Origin: Bryum argenteum
Lineage: Eukaryota > Streptophyta > Bryopsida > Bryales > Bryaceae
Assembly (NCBI GenBank): GCA_037043015.1
Contig: CM073323.1
Span: 26,192,758-26,256,757, forward strand
DNA length: 64,000 nt
Reading direction: 5' to 3'
Shown in pieces: positions 22,138 to 34,100 of the stretch. A model generated the notes under the pieces. The model searched no databases. It had not been told where the DNA came from and saw only the letters and a program-made list of their open reading frames with translations. The position numbers were made by a program, and so were the translations under genes. Within the stretch, counting starts at the first letter, position 1; every line of letters starts with the position of its first letter.

Positions 22138-24814
22138 CAATAGGGTGACATTCAAATTGGCCGTTTAGTGGTTCCAGGGATAGTGTCCTACACTGCTGCC
22201 AACTTTGACACTCTCCCCAAAGCTGAGAAATTTTTATTTTACCATGAAAATTTGGGGACAACATCATCTTTATGTTGAAAACATGCATACCAAATTTCAA
22301 GTCCAGGAGACTTATACAGAAAAACTTATGCAAGATCTACCAACATGGGATAGCTGTGAGAAAAGTGTCACAGCTGCCAACTTTGACACCCTCCCAAGAA
22401 TTGAGGAAATTTTTTTTGCCCATGAAATTTTTGGAGCAAAAACATTTTTATGTTGTTTGCATGTGTGGAAAATTTCAAGTTCAAAAGACCCATACAAAAA
22501 ATAATATTCCAAATCTATCAACATGTGTAGTTTTGAGAAACAAAGGGGAAAACCATTTTACTACTTCCAACTTTGACGCCCTCCTTAGGATTGAGTTTTT
22601 GTTGATACATAGTGAAATTTTTGGCACAAGATCATCTCTACGCTGGTAACATATGAGATAAATTTCAAAGCCAAAAGACATACATAAAAAAAGTTATTCC
22701 ATATCTACCAACGTGTATGTCCTCCATTAGGGTCAATCAATGCTAATAACCTGGAGGGCATAGAATGACATAGTTGAAGGAGCTTTGTACCATTGACTAA
22801 CTTCCACTCTCTTTCAAGAACTACCTTCAACACATCTAAGTTTCTACGACATTGTTTGCCATGTTGCACAGCATCATTTAACATCCTCCAAATGTTCTCG
22901 ATTGGATTGAAATCGGGAGAGTTTGCAGGTCAGTTGAGCTTTTCGAGAAGGTGGCTTTGTCTCCATTCTTCACATATTTTGCTCCTATGGGCGGGTGCCC
23001 CATCTTCCATAAGCACTCCTTGTGGAATTTGACCCATGAAATGAACCAATTTGGCATCGTAAACCACTTCTATAAAATCCTTAGCAGAACGTTGACCTTT
23101 AGGCATAAAGACAAGTTCTGACTTTTGTCCTCCGGCAAATGCGCCCCAAATCATTAAAGAAGTCCTTCCACTTTTAAAAGTAGGAGCTAGACAACTTGAT
23201 GAATAACGCTCGTATGTACTTCTCCAAACATGAATTTGGCGAGAATTTTTCCAATATCAAAAGTGGATTCATCTGTCCAAACAACACGCTCCCACTCTTT
23301 TGCACTCCATCCACGGTACTTCTGAGCAAAAGCTAATCGTTGAGACATGTGACGATGTGTCAAAAAAGGTTTTTTGACTGCAATTCGACTAAAAATGCCA
23401 TTTTTATGTAAGACCCTTTGAATAGTACGTCTACACACTTGAGTAGGAAATTCATTGGTAATCTCTGAGAGTCAAGAGCAACGATGAATTTTTGAGTAAT
23501 GCATAATACTACGAACATCTCTATCACTAAGCTTTTTAGCGTGACTTCCACCGCAAGGTTTGCGCTTGTAGGTTCCATCTTCTCTAAATATTTTTACTAA
23601 CCTTGTAATTGTTCTAATAGGAACTCCAATAGTAGCTGCAATTTGAACTCTTGTAAATCCTCCCTCACTCAAACCTATGAAGCGAGCACGAATTTCATCT
23701 GAAATTGTCATCATAAATTTATAGAGTGCGTGATGCTAGCTACAGCAGTACAATATGGATTAGAGTAGAGCAAGGAGGAGAGAAGGGAGCCAAGATGCTG
23801 GAGCAGAGAGGAGAGAGAAGGGTCGCCAAAACACAAGCCCATATGCATACATGAAAAATCATTTTGCTCTTACTATTTTGCTCATTATGCCCAATGTGAA
23901 TCAACACTCATGCATCCCACAATACAACACTCTCTGTTTTGAGGATTGTCTCAACATTCAGTCTATCACAAAGCACACACACCATTCCCTTTACATAGTG
24001 TTCAATAGATATTTAGTAGAAAAAATTTGTCATGTGTCTAATGCACACTTTATGGCCAAGTGGATTCTTCTGCATGGAACAGCTATTCACGTCTTCATTT
24101 AGATGTTATTGATCTTTTTTAGAAGCATTTATGTTTGGTGGCTTACTCACATGATTGAGTTCAATGAAAAAGCATGAGGTGTCAAAGATATTTTGACATT
24201 TTCAATATGACCTTTAAATTGTTTATCATAGTTACACATGTTGATAGATATGGAATAACTTTTTTTATGTATGTCTTTTGGCTTTGAAATTTATCTCATA
24301 TGTTACCAGCGTAGAGATGATCTTGTGCCAAAAATTTCACTATGTATCAACAAAAACTCAATCCTAAGGAGGGCGTCAAAGTTGGAAGTAGTAAAATGGT
24401 TTTCCCCTTTGTTTCTCAAAACTACACATGTTGATAGATTTGGAATATTATTTTTTGTATGGGTCTTTTGAACTTGAAATTTTCCACACATGCAAACAAC
24501 ATAAAAATGTTTTTGCTCCAAAAATTTCATGGGCAAAAAAAATTTCCTCAATTCTTGGGAGGGTGTCAAAGTTGGCAGCTGTGACACTTTTCTCACAGCT
24601 ATCCCATGTTGGTAGATCTTGCATAAGTTTTTCTGTATAAGTCTCCTGGACTTGAAATTTGGTATGCATGTTTTCAACATAAAGATGATGTTGTCCCCAA
24701 ATTTTCATGGTAAAATAAAAATTTCTCAGCTTTGGGGAGAGTGTCAAAGTTGGCAGCAGTGTAGGACACTATCCCTGGAACCACTAAACGGCCAATTTGA
24801 ATGTCACCCTATTG
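22138..24814 (-). mobile_element. Tc1-like (DD34E) transposon with long inverted arms
   Basis: A 2677-bp element starting CAATAGGGTGACATTC and ending with its exact reverse complement, flanked by TA (22136-22137 and 24815-24816). The inverted arms are about 580 bp each (22138-22716 and 24236-24814) and nearly identical; the same 125-residue frame can be read from both (22272-22649 plus, 24303-24680 minus). Each arm contains three direct repeats of about 180 bp keyed by CCAACTTTGACRCYCTCC (near 22199, 22379 and 22568). The centre holds a broken Tc1-family transposase gene on the minus strand. It lies inside family A copy 6. Confidence 0.92.
22740..23714 (-). pseudogene. decayed Tc1-like transposase
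   Basis: Reading on the minus strand from the ATG at 23714: an N-terminal helix-turn-helix (LSEGGFTRVQIAATIGVPIR), a second HTH region, WTDES (first catalytic Asp, about 23290), MEDGAPAHRS (second Asp, about 23010) and NPIENIW (Glu, about 22900). The spacing from second Asp to Glu is 34 residues, the DD34E arrangement of Tc1. Lesions visible: an in-frame TGA at 23474-23472; a frameshift between about 23260 and 23230; and a TGA at 22932-22930 in place of the usual Trp codon before the PANSPD motif. The gene cannot make a full protein as it stands. The DDE part looks more like fungal or animal Tc1 proteins than like plant DD39D mariner proteins; that is an impression, not a search result. Confidence 0.9.
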
Positions 24815-25325
24815 TACATTTTTCGGTTATTTCAAAATAGAAACATCATTGCAAAAAAAATATCTAAATCATTAAAAAAAAAAACCTTCCAACTACCAAG
24901 TTGTTGGATCTTATCTTGAGATCATACTTAATCAAATAAACATTCATGAGAAACTAAAGTGGATTTTGCATGATTGGCTTGCAATGATAAAACATACCCC
25001 ATATTTGAAAACCCAAAAACAAGAGCTCCTCCACTAAAATGCATGCCATCATTTCATACTTCATTGTAAGGGTCCGAAATTTTGATCACACAAACTAGAC
25101 TTGATTTGGGACCCAATTCAAGTTATTTTATCCCAAAACACACCATGTATGAAGAAGTTACGACCCTTCAAAGTTGTAACTTGTTATCCAAAATGTCATT
25201 TTTCGGCCTCGTTAAGGGGGTTATGATTTCCTTTTGTGACCAACTCTTTTTCTATAAAAAGATGTGGTCGAATTTTCTGACCCTTTAAAATTTCAATCAT
25301 ACATCACCGTGGGTCAACATTCAAT

Positions 25326-25589
25326 ACTAGAAAAGAGAGGGGTTTGTAACGTAACAAACCTTATGTTCGTGCAAATGTTGCTCAAGTTGAGCAATGTATT
25401 GGAACTTGGTTGAGCAACGTTCTCAAGAAAATAAGCAATGGTTTCAACTAGATAATAAATAACATTGATTGGTGATCCAATAACATTGCTTATTTTCTTA
25501 AGAATGTTGCTCAAACAAGTTCCAAAACATAACTAAACTTGAGCAAATGTTTGAGAAGAAAAACGTTGCAAACCCCCTCAAATTGTAAT
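25326..25589. mobile_element. foldback MITE, family D copy 1
   Basis: A 264-bp long hairpin. ACTAGAAAAGAGAGGGGTTTG at the left pairs imperfectly with CAAACCCCCTCAAATTGTAAT at the right. Inside, GAACTTGGTTGAGCAACGTT and CTCAAGAAAATAAGCAATG pair with the facing arm around a small centre near 25455. A second copy lies at 32156-32370. No coding capacity. Confidence 0.8.
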
Positions 25590-25790
25590 AGAGATTATCT
25601 ACAGTAAGCTTAATACACAACCTTGATGCCCAAAGATGATACTCCGTTCATCTTCTCAGGTATAAGTTTGCTTTGACCACGTTCGTCAGTTTTCTTTCCA
25701 GTGTAATGCACAGACAGTCGGTTATTCTAGTATGGGACAGAAACTACGGCATTTCCTACACGTACAAGTTACGTCGTTTATATTTAGCAT

Positions 25791-26006
25791 ACAGACATTT
25801 CATATTATAATTTACTTACAGATATTTCGTATCATAATTAACTTAGAGATATTTCGTATCATAATTTACGTACAGACATTTCATATCGGAATTTATGTAC
25901 AGACATTTCATATCGTAATTTATGTACAGACATTTCATATTATAATTCATGTACAGACATTTGTATACAGTGTTTACAGACACTTCATATTTTAATATGT
26001 ACAGAC
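25791..26006. repeat. 27-bp minisatellite
   Basis: Six units of exactly 27 bp of the type ACAGACATTTCATATYRTAA + TTTATGT (25791-25952), followed by two or three shortened units to about 26006. Since 27 is nine codons, an open frame of repeated residues passes through it; it has no sign of being a gene. Confidence 0.92.
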
Positions 26007-26194
26007 AAGTACGACAAGTTAAAAACCTAATGCAGACCAGAGGTAGACTGTCTTCACATTTTGCTGCGAGGTATGCAGTAATCCTCTTTTCTGTACCATC
26101 GATTTTTGTTGGTTGTAAGTGGATGGAAATTATCGCTAAAGGATGTGTGTGACCACTTGTCTAACCATGTGTGTTTTGTTTCTAGGGCTTACGA

Positions 26195-26626
26195 TTGATG
26201 AAAAATCTGGTTACTGCCGGGCACGAGACTAGCGAACTGCAGTGGGCACACCCAGCTTTCGTGATCGTCACGCACCACTCTAGTGTGTCTCTGATCGATC
26301 TCAACATGATCAGAGACATACATGCTCACATCCAGCTGGGTGTGCCCCAACCGACCTCGACTGGTGCCCGGTCCATGATGAGGGCGGTTTACGGCACCGC
26401 GGTATCGATATCGATGGGAGTTTCATCTCTCTCACACTGGCTAAAAAAAGGTTTGAATTGGCTACTAACTCTCCCACAGTGGCTAAAATCAGACGGCGTC
26501 GCACAAGGCGGTGTTGTCGACACCGAGAATTTGGGGACCGACGATGTTCCCATCATTGTTCTCAAATCGGTCTCAGGACGGTCCAAGAATGACTTCATTA
26601 CGTTTCCTGAGGTCTCCGGTTATTGA
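26195..26626 (+). CDS. unrecognised 143-residue open frame
   Basis: A GC-rich open frame in otherwise AT-rich DNA. The predicted protein has no domain I recognise; two WLK-containing segments (HWLKKG, QWLKSDG) follow each other and the end reads VPIIVLKSVSGRS. A similar phrase (PSIVLKSVS) occurs in another open frame near 29560, which may mean that both are remnants of one repeat or gene family. The start is unclear because the first third overlaps a perfect hairpin. It may be a decayed transposon fragment. Confidence 0.25.
   Translation: MMKNLVTAGHETSELQWAHPAFVIVTHHSSVSLIDLNMIRDIHAHIQLGVPQPTSTGARSMMRAVYGTAVSISMGVSSLSHWLKKGLNWLLTLPQWLKSDGVAQGGVVDTENLGTDDVPIIVLKSVSGRSKNDFITFPEVSGY
26243..26349 (+). 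other. 107-bp imperfect hairpin
   Basis: TGGGCACACCCAGCT (26243-26257) pairs with AGCTGGGTGTGCCCCA (26334-26349). Nested within, TGTCTCTGATC (26286-26296) pairs with GATCAGAGACA (26308-26318). The size and the single terminal loop resemble a small-RNA precursor, but the sequence between the stems pairs poorly and I recognise no known miRNA. Confidence 0.5.
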
Positions 26627-26728
26627 TTAGTGCGGGCGCACATCGATCAATGACATACTGGACGTCAACAGAGTGATCTCAAGCATATAAAGATAGCTTG
26701 AGGGTACGAGTTTCAAGTATGAAACTCA

Positions 26729-26749
26729 TATATATATATATATATATAA
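26729..26749. repeat. (TA)n microsatellite
   Basis: About ten TA units. Confidence 0.9.
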
Positions 26750-27119
26750 TAACAGGGGCGGACACACTGCCGTAGGTTCTTGGGTTGGCATGGGGAGCCG
26801 GAGACAAGTTGGAGGTAGCTCATGTGGACAGGAATCACGGTCGGAGGTGTACTTAGGGTTTGGAAAGTTGGGATCGAAGCTCATGTATGATTGAAGTCGT
26901 CTGAATAAAGTACATGAGTTGAGGAGGAAGTTGTCTGTGCCTGCAGACAACATGATCGGAGTATTGTGAGGTTTGCACATGATCAGACGATCGCTTGAGG
27001 TTGATGTCGAAGTATGATTTGTGTTGCATTCACGGTCACCTTTCTGTGCTTCAACTTCTCTGATGTGTTCTGAAACAGGAAAGTGAAGATGACCTCAATG
27101 GCGTTACTCCATGTGGTAT

Positions 27120-30100
27120 CGTGGAGGCATATCTAATTATGCCTCTAAAATGGAGTGTTTTTTTCTAAAATTCATGCACACCCAGATATCAATTCACCAA
27201 AAAATTCCCACCATCACATCTTTTTAGGGTTTTGACCTTTGAAGAGCGGTCAAAAGGTAAATATTTCTCAATGGCCATTTTAACATATTACAAGTTAGTT
27301 GGGATTAACCCCTAAAGTTGAAAGCCCCCAAAACTACCAAAACTCCTCAAAACCACCCCCTTTCAATGTACCAACGTTATTTTTTTCATTTTAAGTACCC
27401 CTAAAAGCGCCATTTTACCGGAATAATGTTACCGTAATAATTCTATAATGTTTTTGAACAGCTATTTCAAAAACATTTACCTTTCAATGAAATATTTTGA
27501 ACCGCAGTTCAAAAACAATGATATTTTTGAAGAACTGTTCAGAAATATCGCCCTTAAACTATGTCCAACGATCAAAAACCACAAAAATCTGTGATACTGT
27601 GTAAATTTTGGTGATATTACAGAAATCATTTGATATTACGGAGTAATTGTGTGATATTAATAAACATGTGATTCTGCATGCATAAATTCCTCCTGAACTT
27701 CAGTTCAAAAATATGCTTGTAAAATGGCACGTTTTAGAACGCAACCAGAATGGCTCATAGGAGATTTGACAAAATAACACGTAATTCGTTATAATGGTAG
27801 TATTCACTGATTTTGAGAAATGTGGGTTTAGCTCGAGTCGAGCTAAATGTACCCACATAGTACATTTGGCTCAACTCGAGCTCAATTGTCATCAATTTGA
27901 TAATCTGAATATTCCCATTATAACGAATTACGTGTTAAATGGCACAAAGTATACCGCCATTTTAACAAAATTGTGATAAATGGCTGACTAGACTTCTATG
28001 TATTCATAGTGAACATTTTAGCATGCTATTTTGTGGGACCATTTTAGAAATCCTAGAAGTGTAGTTTGAAGAATTCATGATAAATTGCAAAAAAGTCCAA
28101 AACTGATAATTCCTCTTTATTTACTTGTCTTCTACTTACTTTGCCTATATCGACAATTCTGTTAAAATAGCACGATTCCAAGTGTCATTTTGTCACTACT
28201 GAAATTGCATTCCCATGTCTAGTTGCCTACATAATGATGTACTCTGTAATATCGCATTTTTCTATAGTATCACTCTAATTTACATTGTGATTTCTCAACG
28301 AGCGTTGGGAAAGTTAATTTGTGCCATTTTTGCAGCAGAGTACCAAAATAATGGAATTGCCTATTTATGCACAAGATTTGCTCACATTGTTAACTTCCCT
28401 AAAGAAAAATTACAAAAATTTATCGCATTATTAAGTAATCCACCTTACTAATGCGGTGGGCATAAGGATATTGTTCACACAATATTTTGTTATAGGACAA
28501 ATTATAAACTAGTTAATTAATAGTGAGTGGAATATGCGGCAACTACTCTAGGCTATGATAAGAGAGTACCATCGAATGGATAAGGTCTCGTAGAAGAATA
28601 AATTCAACCAATTTCTCAGGTGTCAAAATAACACATGAAATGTTGGCAATTATACTTATAAAATTGAGATTGTTTAAAGTTGTGATTCGACAATTCCAAT
28701 TTCTACTACCTGCTTTATCGTAAGAAACTTACATAATTGAGATGTCTCCATCTTGTTGCACTACAGAAATTTGGATCTAAACAAATGAAGCGAAAAGAGC
28801 TTAGTAAAGCGTGGCTGCAATGCATTCTATAAGATACGATGCACCTGATGCCGTCCTTGTATCTAATGGTCTCCCTTCTCATTTGACCCATAACCATCAA
28901 ATGTTGTCCTTGAATCTAATGGTGTATATTCTAATTTGACTGATGACTACCCCACAACCATCCTATGTATTCCCAAGGGGCATCTTAACCAATCAACTTG
29001 ACAATCTTCATGCAAAATTTCTTAAAAAATAACTTGGGGACGAAAATAATTGCCTATTATTTTCTACTTTTGATTATTAATAAAACTAGATGCTCCTGAT
29101 TTTACTTTTCAATCCCCCTATTACTTAATATTGTTTATTTTCTCTTGAAATTATAAATACATTCAACTTGGAAGTACCTCTTGCGTACACGACTGTCCTA
29201 CCACTTTACTTAGTCCGCCATGATCGACGGTTCTCCTGGTTTCTGGGTGACTCAGTCGGAAAGGATCGACGGTTCTCCGAGGTTCCGACTGACCAGCCAA
29301 TGGGTTTAGTCGGTAAGGCTCCCAACGTTCCCTATCTGTTCCCGGTGACAGCTTTTGTGTTCCCAGTCTCCGGATGCTGGGAGCTCACAGTTTCGCAGAC
29401 TTTACCTCGACACGCATTTCTTCCATCCACCGGCCTACTCAGTTCTTGTAGCTCTATCGTAGAATGTAGCAATGTTCTATTTTCATGCCATTTAAACCCA
29501 TCACGGCAATGCATTTACAGGGATATGCATTCAGGTGGTCAGGGGGAGCGTCCTTCAATTGTGCTGAAGTCGGTCAGTTTTAGTCTTTTGCTACATGCGC
29601 AAGTGTGCTTGGTGGTTTGCTACTCGAGCATCTGCGCATGTACGAGGACTAGAACTAACCGCCTTGACACTTATTGATGTGCACTAGGTCCGGATCAACA
29701 CGGCGGACGGAGGCTGCGCGCACTTACATGGGACTGGGTACTTCACATTCTGATTCCATGATACTGGAAGGATGATAATAGCATGGAGGTGGAGCTCCTC
29801 GGCAGACAGGCAAGTAGTCTCGCCGGCCTCCCAGTGAGAGCTTCCTGCTAGATCAGTGGATTCTCTTGTCGCAATGAACCGATTTGGACAGCTCTGATAT
29901 CCTTGTCATGCAGGAAATGAGGAATCAAGTGTGGCAGGAGGAAAGGAGGTTCCCGTATGGGACTGGGAAGGCAAGCTCGGCGTGGGAGGAGCGTGAGAGA
30001 ATGAAGGAGTGGAGCAGCTGAGAGAGTGAGAAACGAGTCGAAGAGATCAAAAACATGAAAGCAGGATGGAAGAAGACCTTTTCTAAAAGTGGAAATCACT

Positions 30101-31191
30101 TCCTCCTAGCTGCTCGGAAGGTCCATGTCAAGTATATATAATAGCTTGAAGCCTTTGCATGTGCTGAAACCTCAGACACCAACCAGCTGAATTTTCAAGC
30201 CTCAAATATGCTCCACTTCGTAAGAAAGTAGTTTCTTACAGTGTCTTTGAGACACATAAGTTTGAAATTCTTCCCCAGGTTGATTATCGTCAAAGGATTT
30301 TGGAAGTGAAGCTACAAGTGGGTGATGTTTTCTTAAGCATTGTTCTTTGACTTCATCGTTTGTGAATGTACAGTTGCAGGGAGGCATGATTTTGATCACA
30401 GGTGGTGAAAATTGTGGCGCAATTTGCAAGTAGGATCGGAGTTCATCCTCTAGTTTGAATGTAGAACAAGTGTATCATAGATTTCCCAGTGTAATCTATT
30501 ACGCATGAGGGTGATGGCTGTTTCAATTTGAGCAATTTTTGAAAGACCCATTCATTTAATAAGCAGATTGCAGAATTTTGTGACTCATTCAGCGAATATT
30601 TCTCTTGGTGAGCAAAGTCTTGAATGGCATTCTTGAGGGAATCTTTGAAGATGTGGTGTTCACTCGTACGATATCTTCATGTATGGGTTTTTTATTACTA
30701 AGAATGGTCATTTGGGCTGGTTAAGCACGTAGTTCAAATTTTGATGGAAGTCAAGCAGTGTCTAAATGTGAAATTGGAGCAAGAAATTCACAAAAACACC
30801 ATGGTTGATGAGAAATAAATATGCCATGTCAGAATGATTAGAATCATTAAACCATTTTCTGTATTCATTTCTAAGTAGAGTGTATGCTAGTAATCTAGTA
30901 TCAACGGTGTATGTATAATTTGTGATCTTGAGAGCATCATATCTTTACACAAACTTAGAAGATTTGATTAAGTACACTTACCAAGTAGTATGTATGGTTT
31001 TTTTGAAATATTCAAGAACATGCATATATACAAATACTTCTTGTCTCATCTAAAGATCACCAATCGTAGGATATGCTCATTGTGATTATTCCAACAATTA
31101 TTGAGTTTCATCGTAATTCACATGAAATGATATATGTACATGTGTTACATTCATACCTACTCATTCTTAAGTTATGAATGTACATATTATG
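27120..31191. other. gene-poor stretch with MITE
   Basis: About 4 kb, holding the family C MITE at 27776-27936. 27120-28210 shares phrases with 54470-54860 (TATGCCTCTAAAATG; AAATGGCAC..TTTAGAAC), so both may be parts of a larger dispersed repeat. 29168-29680 has a GC-rich open frame with a doubled GATCGACGGTTCTCC. No gene supported. Confidence 0.4.
27776..27936. mobile_element. 161-bp MITE, family C copy 1
   Basis: Terminal inverted repeats AACACGTAATTCGTTATAATG, pairing over at least 20 bp with the right end, and an inner palindrome around GCTCGAGTCGAGC. The flanks AAAT on both sides could be a 4-bp target duplication. The second copy (33289-33449) has exactly the same length, in reverse orientation. 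Confidence 0.85.
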
Positions 31192-34100
31192 TTACAAATG
31201 GGGAAAAACTCCTACGGCACAAAGAAAGTCATCAGTATTGGTGAAGTTAGGGAATACTATAGTAGGATAGGGAGGAATAGCTCTACATTGGCGACCTGTT
31301 TCTTCTAAATCATGTGCAGTGAAAACACCTGTGCATACACCAATAGCAAGAGCTTCTCCAAAATGAGCTGCTTGAATGTCCGCCGGCTGAATATCACAAG
31401 TTAGAGCATAATTTAGTGCTCATATATCAAAATGATGTAAACAATGATGTAGCAACTTGCAATGATTCAATCAAAAGTAGGAAGACTAGACTACAAAGGA
31501 CTAGACCATAAATAATGTGGATATTCTTACCGTATCACCAACATGAGCTCGTAGTTTGAAGCCACTTGGATAGCACGTAGCAGCCCTTCTTGCTGCTAAA
31601 TTCACAAGCTCACCTCTATTCCAGTGGTCACTTCCGAAACTGCAAGAGCATAATTTATTATCATAAGAACACTTGGCAAAAACCACGTAAGTACACAATC
31701 AAAATAATTACTATGATAATTAAACAATACTAATGATGAATTAGAGGTCAAAACAAAAAGATACATTCGTCACACAACTAGACCTTGCTACTCAGTTCCA
31801 ATTTGTAACCTTCTTTTTATAAGTCTAGCTTCAATTTACAAATATGGAGAAGTCAAGTGAGGACATTGGTGATTCATAAGAAAGAACTCATCCTTCTCCC
31901 TTAAAAAGTACAACAATCAAGTCCTAGAATACTTATTGTAGTGAATCTTCTTCCATTATGATTGAAACTACTAAAGTGACAACATGAGCATGAAAACTTT
32001 GATTTTCTTAAATCAACACAACAAATGAAGAAAAGAAGATGAAACTTTATAAAAAAAAGTGAGTGGAGGAAAGAAATTGCTCAAACTATGACAAGAGTTG
32101 CTAGCCACTCAATCTTATTAAAAAATAAACACTCATAATCTCACAACTAGAAAAAAGAGGGTTTTGCAACATCACAAACATTGCTTAAGTCTAACAACAT
32201 TTTTGGAACTTGCTTGTGCAACGTTATCAAGAAAACAAACAACGTTTTCAACTAGATTATAAATAACACTACTAATTTTCTTGAGAACGTTGCTCAAGCA
32301 AGTTCCAAAACGTTGTTAACCTTGAGCAACGTTTCAGAAGAAAACATTGCAAACTCCCTCAAATTGTAGTAATGGACTTCAATCAAAATGCCTCAAACAA
32401 TATCAACAAAATTGAAATTCTACACAATTAGTGTTCGACTGCAATTTAGTGGTACATAAACCCTAACAAAACCCTAAAAGAGAGTGGAAAACACACCCTC
32501 CAAATTCCACACAATAAGGGATACATAAACCCTAACAAAAAACCCTCAAAAATAGTCGAAAAACACACCCTCCAAAGTTGGGTTGTGTGAACAAGTGGCA
32601 AACACCAAGCCCCTCCATCTTCATCCACCCTATCTCCACCAAATTCCCCGTCACCTGCACATCAGCAATCACACCTTTAGAATTTCCCCAAAAACAACAC
32701 CAATGAGCAAAAGACTAAAACAAAAGTTTCATTTAAGTTAACCCTGAAATGCCCAAACGAGCAGCCCAAACTGGATCACAACATCTTTTAGACTTGAGCA
32801 TCATGAATAGTGCACTTTTTGAACTTGGGCATCATGAATGAAGCAATCAATGATGAGCTTGCAACCTCCTACAAGGTTATGTACAACCCCAACCTACCTA
32901 CCTACCACAATCCTTTCAAAGCACAAAATCACTCATACAAATTGTGATCTGAATTGTAAAATTTCACTTTTTGAATGCATCATAAGAAGGTGACGAGTTT
33001 GACATCAAAATATAAGTGAAAAGTTGAGTACAGTGAGATCAGTACCAAGCCAAAGACAATGTCAGGATGCTTGGACAAAGTCTCCAACAGAGTCTGCACT
33101 CCCGGAAGAAGCTCCAAACCATTGCTTATGTCTCGTCGATTGTCTCGAAAGTACGAAACCATGCTGGCCATAATCTCCCGCATCTTGGCCTCCACTCTCT
33201 GTCAACCCTAAACTCCTGGTTTCTCAGTTTTAGAAAAAGGCATCTCCCCCAGCATTGCAACAAATGGAAAAAAAAAAAAAACAAAAAAAACACCTATTTC
33301 GTTATAATGAGAATATTCAAATTATCAAATCGATGACAAATGAGTTTAAGTTGAGCCAAATGTACTCTGTGGGTACATTTAGCTCGACTCAAACTAAACT
33401 GTAATTTCTCAAAATCAGTGAATGTTACCATTATAACGAAATACGTGTTAAAACATAAAAAATGAAGATAACTAAGCACCGTACTGGTCGAGGGATGCCG
33501 TAATACTCTAGTGAGTCGAGGATGATCATTTGGTCTGTTTTTCCATGACACTGCATTGAAACGAGAGTGAGAATGTTGCACAATACTCCGCAAACTTGCA
33601 AGCAAAAGACATTGAAAGTGTCTATTTTTTGTAAAGTTGATAAGAATATACATTGTTTGATATGCAATATGTAGAGTTTATTGAACTAAAAGGTGTTCAA
33701 AACCAGGAAGAAAGCGATCAAAGTCTTCAAGAGTTTGCTCCAAAATGTTCTTAACTTTCCTAACTTTCCTTGACACTTGAAATGAGTTTAGAAGGTTCTT
33801 GCATCAAAATATTTTGAATTTATGAATGAAAAAGAATCAAATGTTCAAATGTTGAGTGTGCGTAGAATGTTAGGATAATGTTGAGTCTTTCAAATTTTAC
33901 TAAAATTGAGTGTACATTTTTTACCCTTGCATTAGAAGACGGTCATATGTTATACTTTAGGTGCTTTTGCATCAAGGAAATATAGGATTTGATGCTTGAA
34001 AATGACTTTGTGTAGGTATGAGAGAGAACTTTGTGAAAGTGAGGTTTTGGAGAGGTTTGATCATGCATTGTGAGTGACTGAGAATATTGTGTCTAAATAT

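Larger units (their letters stand above)
21563..25220 (+). mobile_element. family A element, copy 6, split by a Tc1-like insertion
   Basis: Starts CCCCTAAGCTTGGCTTG after TTAA (21559-21562) and ends GGCCTCGTTAAGGGGG before TTAT (25221). A 2.7-kb Tc1-like transposon was inserted at a TA in its middle (22136). The two halves together make about 980 bp, the normal family length. No coding capacity of its own. Confidence 0.8.
25590..27119. other. intergenic with minisatellite and hairpin, no firm gene
   Basis: Contains a 27-bp minisatellite (25791-26006), a GC-richer patch at 26195-26640 with a hairpin and a 143-codon open frame of unknown meaning, and a TA microsatellite at 26729-26749. Confidence 0.45.

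Noticed and set aside
22272-22649. 125-codon open frame, repeated identically on the other strand at 24303-24680
   Set aside because: Both lie in the inverted arms of the Tc1-like element; the identity reflects the arms, not a gene.
25732-25995. 87-codon frame of repeated isoleucine/tyrosine-rich residues
   Set aside because: By-product of the 27-bp minisatellite.
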